From NCBI GenBank assembly GCA_946885335.1, contig CAMPGG010000028.1, positions 1 to 18,859 of the forward strand: a stretch of DNA of 18,859 bases. The letters run 5' to 3'. Below are positions 13,849 through 18,859 of this stretch, in pieces (positions within the stretch are counted from its first letter, which is position 1; each line of letters begins with the position of its first letter). The position numbers were made by a program, and so were the translations under genes. The stretch is from an uncultured Chitinophagaceae bacterium. GTDB lineage: Bacteria; Bacteroidota; Bacteroidia; Chitinophagales; Chitinophagaceae. The notes under the pieces are model-generated. The model saw nothing but the letters and a program-made list of their open reading frames with translations. It searched no databases and was not told the origin of the DNA.

Positions 13849-14702
13849 ATATTCCAGGTTTTATCAAGTTTTTCTTTCAGGTTATAATTGGTCAGGTCGA
13901 AAGTAACAGGAACAACACTGACATAATTGTTGGCCAGTGCCCATACATCGGTATCTTTTCCTTTATCAAAATTGACAAATTCTCCTGTTAACCAATAGTA
14001 ATGACGATTGTGCGGATCAACGCGTTCAATAAAATCTTCTTCATATTTAGCATATGCCTGGCGGCAGATCTTCATGCCTTTGATTAAATCTGCGGGAACA
14101 GCGGGAATGTTTACATTCAATACAGAATGTTTATCCAGTTTTTGTTTCAACATCAATTCAACAATAAGCCGGGCATATTTGCGGGCTCCTTCAAAATCGG
14201 CTTCTATACTGTAATCAAGCAAAGAAAAACCAATGGAAGGTATACTTTCAATGGCCGCTTCTACCGCAGCGGACATGGTACCCGAATAAATTACATTGAT
14301 ACTGTGATTGGCGCCATGATTAATACCACTTACACAGATATCCGGTTTGCGGTGTAAGATTTTATCAACTGCCAGTTTTACACAATCTACCGGTGTGCCG
14401 GTACACTGGTAGGCTTCTATACCTTCAAAAGTGTTCACTTTATGTAACCGCAATGGACTGCCAATTGTGATAGCGTGACCCATGCCCGATTGTGGTTTGT
14501 CGGGAGCAACAACAACCACCGTTCCCAGGTCTTTTACCGCTTCAATGAGATTACGGATACCCGGTGCCGTTATACCATCATCATTGGTAACAAGAATAAC
14601 CGGTTTTTCATTTTTTTTCGCACTTCCTTCCTTCTTACCTGCACCTGCTTTTTTTACACTGCCTTCTTTTTTACCTGCACCTGCTTTTTTCGCTTTTGCC
14701 AT
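13845..14702 (-). CDS. surE: 5'/3'-nucleotidase SurE with repeated basic N-terminal extension
   Basis: Metal-dependent phosphatase acting on nucleoside monophosphates and linked to stationary-phase survival. It has 285 residues; a usual SurE has about 250. The fold starts at residue 35 with VILVTNDDGI, where NDDG (40-43) supplies metal ligands. VSGINHGANHSINVIYSGTMSAAVEAA is the second conserved block, with the metal-binding Asn and the SGT loop. Before the fold lies a 34-residue basic tail with two copies of a 12-residue unit, KKAGAGKKEGS plus V or A. The first ATG is kept because the tail is in frame and adjacent; a later internal start is possible. It is the first gene of the lpxB operon and divergent from the XRE-S24 regulator gene. 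Confidence 0.95.
   Translation of the reverse strand: MAKAKKAGAGKKEGSVKKAGAGKKEGSAKKNEKPVILVTNDDGITAPGIRNLIEAVKDLGTVVVVAPDKPQSGMGHAITIGSPLRLHKVNTFEGIEAYQCTGTPVDCVKLAVDKILHRKPDICVSGINHGANHSINVIYSGTMSAAVEAAIESIPSIGFSLLDYSIEADFEGARKYARLIVELMLKQKLDKHSVLNVNIPAVPADLIKGMKICRQAYAKYEEDFIERVDPHNRHYYWLTGEFVNFDKGKDTDVWALANNYVSVVPVTFDLTNYNLKEKLDKTWNI
14619..14690. repeat. Two 36-bp tandem repeats inside the surE 5' end
   Basis: Units 14619-14654 and 14655-14690 both end in CCTGCACCTGCTTTTTT and differ at only a few positions. They encode the duplicated 12-residue Lys/Ala/Gly unit of the SurE tail. Copy number could vary by slippage without breaking the frame, since 36 is a multiple of three. Confidence 0.85.
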
Positions 14703-14801
14703 ACCGTTATTTAAATTAAGGCTATAAAAATCTTTACTTTTTCTGGGTTGTCCAAATAGAAGAAAACATTTACCCGCATAAAGGATTTTTTAAATCTAAA
14801 T

Positions 14802-14831
14802 AAATTAGTAATTTGCAGCTAATTAAATTAG
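14802..14831. promoter_or_regulatory. Paired 13-bp palindromes, candidate operator of the XRE-S24 gene
   Basis: AAATTA-G-TAATTT (14802-14814) and CTAATT-A-AATTAG (14819-14831) are perfect palindromes lying side by side, and the half-site AATTAG or its complement occurs three times. The second ends 7 bp before the ATG at 14838. A TAATTTG stretch inside resembles a -7 box. Regulators of this XRE-S24 class usually repress themselves, so an autoregulatory operator is likely; high A/T content makes chance symmetry easier. Confidence 0.4.
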
Positions 14832-14837
14832 TTAAAC

Positions 14838-15587
14838 ATGTCTGTTGCCAGCAAAAACTTAAAATACCTCCGCAAACTCCGGGGTTTAACCCAGGAAGAA
14901 TTCGCCAATAAACTTTCCATCAAAAGATCCTTACTGGGCGCTTATGAAGAGGAAAGGGCAGAACCCCGGATTGAAGTGCTGGAAGTTGTGGCTGACATGT
15001 TTAAGCTGACATTAGATGATCTTTTAAGAAAAGATCTCGGCGATAATAAAGGAAATTACCTGGCAAAAAGAAGAGCCCAGAAATTAGCCGGTGGCCGTAC
15101 CGATATTCCCTTTGTTCCGGTAAAAGCAGCCGCCGGATATATGGCAGGATATGCCGATCCTGAGTTTGTTGACGAACTCAATACTTTTACATTGCCCATG
15201 TTGGCAGGTGGCAATTACCGTGCTTTTGAGATCATCGGCGATTCGATGATGCCAACACCGAGCGGTTCCGTAATAGTGGGGGAAAAAGTGGAAGATCTCT
15301 CTGATCTTAAATCGAATCAAACCTATATCGTAGTTTCCCGCAACGAAGGCATCGTTTACAAGAGAGTGCTAAAAAACAACCGCTCAAAAAATAAACTGAC
15401 CATGGTGAGCGATAATCCAACTTATCAGCCATATTCCATGAATGCGGAAGATGTAATGGAGATCTGGCAGGCACAAATGGTTATTTCAAAGGCAAATACA
15501 CAACAGCGCTGGGATGTAAATCAATTAGCGGGGCTTGTCAGCAACCTGCAGGACCAGGTTTCTACCCTCAAAAAGCGTATGAATTGA
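14838..15587 (+). CDS. LexA-like transcriptional regulator (XRE HTH plus S24 peptidase domain)
   Basis: A 249-residue repressor-type protein. The XRE helix-turn-helix is at about 6-64 (NLKYLRKLRGLTQEEFANKLSIKRSLLGAYEEERAEPR). The S24 LexA/CI-type domain is at about 90-215: a cleavage-like Ala-Gly at 99-100 (KAAAGY), catalytic Ser at S136 in IIGDSM, and the partner Lys at K175 in YKR. Both catalytic residues are kept, so self-cleavage is possible. A C-terminal coiled coil follows (about 226-249, LAGLVSNLQDQVSTLKKRM). It may sense DNA damage like LexA, which would fit the repair genes in this window, but similar Bacteroidota proteins are annotated only generically. It is a single gene with palindromes just before its start. 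Confidence 0.92.
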   Translation: MSVASKNLKYLRKLRGLTQEEFANKLSIKRSLLGAYEEERAEPRIEVLEVVADMFKLTLDDLLRKDLGDNKGNYLAKRRAQKLAGGRTDIPFVPVKAAAGYMAGYADPEFVDELNTFTLPMLAGGNYRAFEIIGDSMMPTPSGSVIVGEKVEDLSDLKSNQTYIVVSRNEGIVYKRVLKNNRSKNKLTMVSDNPTYQPYSMNAEDVMEIWQAQMVISKANTQQRWDVNQLAGLVSNLQDQVSTLKKRMN

Positions 15588-15602
15588 TAATTATTATTTT
15601 TT

Positions 15603-15625
15603 ACTAATGGTCATTAGTATTTTTT
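15603..15625 (+). terminator. Possible weak terminator after the XRE-S24 gene
   Basis: ACTAATG-GT-CATTAGT is followed by ATTTTTT, 16 bp past the stop at 15587. The stem is A/T-rich, so termination would be weak. CTAAT-N4-ATTAG also resembles the half-sites at 14819-14831 (CTAAT-N3-ATTAG), so it may instead be a regulator site before the DUF5916 gene. Confidence 0.4.
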
Positions 15626-15689
15626 GATCAGCCATGTAAAACTACGTGGGCAATTCATATATTTACACCGCTTGGAGAAAACTATTCTT

Positions 15690-18134
15690 ATGATATTGAA
15701 GCGGTTGATGTTCATACCCTTTGTTTTTTTTGGTTTTTGTATATCTCTTTATGCACAACCCTCTTTAAATGCAACCCGCATTGCCCAGGCTCCCGTTATT
15801 GATGGTAAGTTAAATGATGCAACCTGGGAATCGGCTCCCATCGCCACTAACTTTATACAAAATTTTCCTGATGTTGGCCAACCCGCAACCGTTCGTACCG
15901 AAGTAAGAATTGTGTATGATAATTATGCGGTTTATGTAGGCGCTTATTTATATGATAACCCTGCCAATATTCGAAAACAATTAACGGCCCGCGATGATGA
16001 GCAACAAAGCGATGTAGATTATTTTTCCATATTTTTTGATACTTACAATGACAAACAAAATGGTTTCCAGTTTTTGGTAACCAGTGTAAATGTGCAGACG
16101 GATGCCCGCATGGGTCCCAACCTGGGTAGTGGATATGGATCTTATGGTGATAAAACCTGGGATGCTGTTTGGGAAAGCAAGGTGGCCATGCATGATGATG
16201 GATGGTCCGTTGAAATGCGCATACCTTATATTTCCCTTCGTTTTTCTGATAAAGAGGTACAGGATTGGGGATTGCAATTATTACGCTTTACTAGAACTAA
16301 TAATGAAACTTCTTTCTGGAGCCCGGTAAGCCCGGATGTAAATGGGTTTTTGAACCAGTTTGGTTTATACAAATCACTGCAGAATATTGAGCCTCCTTTG
16401 CGTTTAAGCTTTTCGCCATATGTATCGGGTGGTGTCAGGATCAATCCTGAAGGAAATGAATATAAAACGGATTGGCTGCGCAATGGCGGTATGGATGTAA
16501 AATATGGCATTAATGAAAGTTTTACATTAGATGCTACCCTGATCCCTTACTTCGGGCAGGTTATTTCAGATAACCTGGTCAATAACCTGACACCCTTTGA
16601 AGTGCAGTTTGAAGAGAACCGTCCTTTTTTTACAGAAGGGACTGAACTGTTTAACAAAGCAGGCTTATTTTATTCACGCCGGGTGGGTGCCATCCCAACC
16701 GGTTACAATGCCGTTGATCGTATGCCGGACAATGATCCGGATATTGATATCATAAAAAATCCTTCGGTCACTCAATTATATAATGCCATTAAATTTTCTG
16801 GCAGAACAAAAAAGAAAACCGGTATTGGTATTTTTAATGCGGTCACGGCCCCAACACATGCCATTGTCTATGACCGGTCAACTGGTGAAGAGCGAAAAAT
16901 TGAAACCGAAACACTCACTAATTATAATATTGTCGTAATTGATCAGTCGCTAAAAGGCCGTTCCTATGTTACGCTAACCAATACCAATGTATTAAGAAGC
17001 GGTAAAGAAAGAGATGCCAATGTAACGGCGGTTGATTTCAGTTTGTATGATAATAAAAATATTTTCAACCTGCGTGGTGCCACCCGTTACAGTAAAATTT
17101 TTGGAACAGATTCATACGACGGGTATAATGCTTTTTTAAAAGCGGCTAAAGTAAGCGGCAATATTCAATACAGTGCACAGGCTACCTTAATTACACCGGA
17201 TTATGATCCCCGCGACCTTGGATATCTGCAGGCGCCGAACCGTTTGATCTATACCGCCAATGGCAGTTACAATCATTTCACACCCACTAAAAATTTTCTG
17301 AATTATAATTACAGTTTATTCCTGCAGTATAGTCGTTTGTTTGATCCCAACCAATTTGCCAGCCTGCAGATGGAAGCGAAAGCATTTTACTTCTTTAAAA
17401 ATTTCTGGGATGTTTCCCTAACCGCGGGTGCTTACCCTGTTGAAAGTAAAGACCATTATGTGTTGAACACACCGGGCCGCTATGTAAAAAGACCCGCATT
17501 TTTTTATACCAGTATAAATGGAAGTACGGACAGCCGCAAACGTTTATTTATTTCATATAACGGGTTAGCAGGTTTTTTTAAAGAAGATAAATTTTATTCA
17601 ATCCTGGGTATGGGTGCCCGTTACCGGTTCAGCAATAAGTTCAGCCTTGATCTGAATAATTCAAGAGAAAAAGAAACGGATTATATCGTTTATGCCGGCA
17701 GGCAAAATGGAAACCCAATCATGGGTTTTGTGGATTTCACAGATGTTACCTCCTTACTAACGGGTACGTATAACTTCACTTCGCGAATGAATATTTCATT
17801 AAGGGCTCGTCATTATTGGAGCAAAGTGATTTTCAACAGGCTTAACCAGGTTACTGCTGATGGAGATCCGGGTGCACCGGTGCCATTAACACCAGGATAT
17901 GATGCCAATGTAAACATCTTTAATGTGGATGCTTTTTTTACATGGGATTTTCGCCTGGGAAGCCGGATAATTTTAGGATATAAAAATTGGCTGGGAAATG
18001 ATGAACAGATTGATGGCACCCGTCATCGTAATTATTTATCCAATGTGGGCCAGTTGTTACACCTGCGGCATGGCAACGAATTTACCTTCCGCTTCATTTA
18101 CTTCCTGGATTATAACCAGTTCAGGAAAAAATAA
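15690..18134 (+). CDS. DUF5916 outer-membrane protein with N-terminal CBM9-like domain
   Basis: An 814-residue secreted protein. The ATG at 15690 gives a clean signal peptide (MILKRLMFIPFVFFGFCISLYAQ, cut near residue 23); the upstream ATG at 15624 would place 22 extra residues before it and is rejected. A CBM9-like beta-sandwich spans about 34-220 (APVIDGKLNDATWESAP, then the VRIVYDNYAVYVGAYLYD and WSVEMRIPYISLRFS blocks). The remaining about 600 residues are rich in alternating aromatic beta-strands (YNHFTPTKNFLNYNYSLFLQYSRLF and similar), fitting the DUF5916 outer-membrane barrel. FEENRPFFTEGTELFN is a recognisable family block. Ligand and transport role are unknown; I see no SusC/SusD pair nearby. 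Its stop directly abuts the convergent pdeM stop. Confidence 0.9.
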   Translation: MILKRLMFIPFVFFGFCISLYAQPSLNATRIAQAPVIDGKLNDATWESAPIATNFIQNFPDVGQPATVRTEVRIVYDNYAVYVGAYLYDNPANIRKQLTARDDEQQSDVDYFSIFFDTYNDKQNGFQFLVTSVNVQTDARMGPNLGSGYGSYGDKTWDAVWESKVAMHDDGWSVEMRIPYISLRFSDKEVQDWGLQLLRFTRTNNETSFWSPVSPDVNGFLNQFGLYKSLQNIEPPLRLSFSPYVSGGVRINPEGNEYKTDWLRNGGMDVKYGINESFTLDATLIPYFGQVISDNLVNNLTPFEVQFEENRPFFTEGTELFNKAGLFYSRRVGAIPTGYNAVDRMPDNDPDIDIIKNPSVTQLYNAIKFSGRTKKKTGIGIFNAVTAPTHAIVYDRSTGEERKIETETLTNYNIVVIDQSLKGRSYVTLTNTNVLRSGKERDANVTAVDFSLYDNKNIFNLRGATRYSKIFGTDSYDGYNAFLKAAKVSGNIQYSAQATLITPDYDPRDLGYLQAPNRLIYTANGSYNHFTPTKNFLNYNYSLFLQYSRLFDPNQFASLQMEAKAFYFFKNFWDVSLTAGAYPVESKDHYVLNTPGRYVKRPAFFYTSINGSTDSRKRLFISYNGLAGFFKEDKFYSILGMGARYRFSNKFSLDLNNSREKETDYIVYAGRQNGNPIMGFVDFTDVTSLLTGTYNFTSRMNISLRARHYWSKVIFNRLNQVTADGDPGAPVPLTPGYDANVNIFNVDAFFTWDFRLGSRIILGYKNWLGNDEQIDGTRHRNYLSNVGQLLHLRHGNEFTFRFIYFLDYNQFRKK

Positions 18135-18791
18135 TTATACAATTTTAATGACCTGTTCATCTGCAATGGCAAAAACCTGCTCATTCTTTTTGGGCGATAT
18201 TAAAGCAATGCCTGTGAAGCGGCTAAATGCCGGCATCACACAATAATTTTTGGTGAAATAATAACAAGGGAACTGCAATGCCTGCCTGGCTTTTCCACTG
18301 ATGCGGATGCCCGGGTGAATATGTCCCGAAAAAGCATAGGTTTCCGCATCTTCCTCCAGGTCATCGCAATCATGGCAAAAAGAAAATGGCCCCTGTTGCC
18401 ATGAAGTTGGATGAACCTCCATATTCATAGCCTCGTATCCTTCATCTTTTAATATATCATGATTTCCTTTTACCAAACGAATAGTTATGGATGAAAAACT
18501 CTGCCGCCATTTAGAAAACAGTTCCAGTTCTTTATTGGCTTTACTGTGAAAAAGGTCGCCAACTATAATTATTTGATGTGGTTGAAAATATTGAACCTGT
18601 TCTACCAATCGCTGCAAGTCTTCTTTATAAATATGTGCGGGAACCGCAATGCCGGCTTTTCTAAAATGGCCCGTTTTACCAAAGTGCAGGTCAGAAAGAA
18701 TCAAAGCTTTTTCTTCTTCCCAGTAAATACAACGGCCGGGACTTAACCAGCAATGCTGGTCTTTGATCATGTGTAATATGGGTGTTTTCAT
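18135..18791 (-). CDS. pdeM: Ligase-associated DNA damage response phosphoesterase PdeM
   Basis: Calcineurin-like metallophosphoesterase of 218 residues. Metal-binding motifs in order are SDLHFGK (D34, H36), GDLFHS (D79, H82), KGNHD (N110, H111), the His of FCHDCD (H140) and SGHIHPG (H157, H159). The phrase DLHFGKTGHFRKAGIAVP is typical of PdeM, which is usually encoded beside an ATP-dependent ligase, a ligase-associated exonuclease and an Lhr-like helicase. Those partners are not in this window and may lie past the right edge, upstream of this gene on its own strand. The start at 18791 is supported by a TACATTTG box 11 nt upstream. Confidence 0.92.
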   Translation of the reverse strand: MKTPILHMIKDQHCWLSPGRCIYWEEEKALILSDLHFGKTGHFRKAGIAVPAHIYKEDLQRLVEQVQYFQPHQIIIVGDLFHSKANKELELFSKWRQSFSSITIRLVKGNHDILKDEGYEAMNMEVHPTSWQQGPFSFCHDCDDLEEDAETYAFSGHIHPGIRISGKARQALQFPCYYFTKNYCVMPAFSRFTGIALISPKKNEQVFAIADEQVIKIV

Positions 18792-18801
18792 CTGCGGAGT
18801 G

Positions 18802-18809
18802 CAAATGTA
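18802..18809 (-). promoter_or_regulatory. Bacteroidota -7 promoter box for pdeM
   Basis: TACATTTG on the minus strand matches TAnnTTTG and lies 11 nt before the pdeM ATG. A -33 TTTG at the expected distance is not visible; an extragenic repeat occupies that area. Confidence 0.45.
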
Positions 18810-18830
18810 GGAATGTAAGTTTAGAGTTTA

Positions 18831-18855
18831 GTCCTTCGGCAAGCTCAGGATGACA
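18831..18855. repeat. REP-like extragenic repeat
   Basis: The segment contains CCTTCGGCAAGCTCAGGATG. From general knowledge this closely resembles a short extragenic element (CCTTCGACAAGCTCAGGATG type) scattered in many Bacteroidota and other genomes. Only one copy is in this window, so repetition cannot be shown here. Confidence 0.45.
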
Positions 18856-18859
18856 ATTT

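Noticed and set aside
14619..14690. CRISPR-like repeat
   Set aside because: There are only two direct tandem units without spacers, both coding for a protein repeat; no cas genes.
15624..15689. Longer start for the DUF5916 protein
   Set aside because: It would place 22 charged and mixed residues before a normal signal peptide and would start inside the T-run of the possible terminator.
1..18859. tRNA, rRNA, insertion sequence or integrase
   Set aside because: No cloverleaf-type sequence, rRNA signature, transposase or terminal inverted repeats were seen on either strand by reading.

Overview
The window looks like a chromosomal segment of a Bacteroidota bacterium, most likely family Chitinophagaceae. 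The grounds are low GC, A/T-rich leaders without clear Shine-Dalgarno sequences, TAnnTTTG-type -7 boxes, a DUF5916 outer-membrane protein, a DUF6728-like small protein, a PdeM-type phosphoesterase and a LexA-like XRE-S24 regulator. The family assignment is inferred from gene content; no search was run. I see no rRNA, tRNA, CRISPR array, insertion sequence or prophage. No gene-free stretch exceeds 300 bp.

Layout. 1-1849 (minus): a ku-ligD non-homologous end-joining operon, with ligD cut by the window edge. 2135-8124 (minus): a four-gene operon read as rpoN (sigma-54), an NtrC-type sigma-54 activator, a PAS-PAS histidine kinase and a REC-PAS histidine kinase. It is closed by a strong hairpin terminator. 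8353-11541: an accessory stress-type block with an SDR oxidoreductase, a DUF1328 membrane peptide, an acidic disordered protein, an Rcp1-like response regulator, a Holin-X-like membrane protein with a small partner, and a YtxH-type protein. 11755-12369: a lone receiver-domain protein and a 54-residue membrane protein. 12371-14702 (minus): surE, a 98-residue membrane protein and lpxB. 14838-15587: an XRE-S24 (LexA-like) regulator. 15690-18134: a large DUF5916/CBM9 outer-membrane protein. 18135-18791 (minus): pdeM, a ligase-associated DNA-repair phosphoesterase.

How it fits together. The central operon holds sigma-54, its ATP-driven activator and two soluble kinases, one of which carries its own receiver domain, so the module could be a self-contained phosphorelay. 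A -24/-12-like element with exact GG/GC spacing lies just upstream of rpoN, suggesting autoregulation. Related TTTGGC/TCTGGC elements precede ku, the DUF1328 gene and the lone receiver gene. An 18-bp palindrome, TGTAGA-N6-TCTACA, precedes both ku and the SDR gene. Together these suggest that end-joining repair and general stress genes share transcriptional control. The motifs are visible in the sequence; the regulon is inference.

Convergent genes are packed very tightly: stops overlap at 10486-10508, are 1 bp apart at 12370, and abut at 18134/18135.
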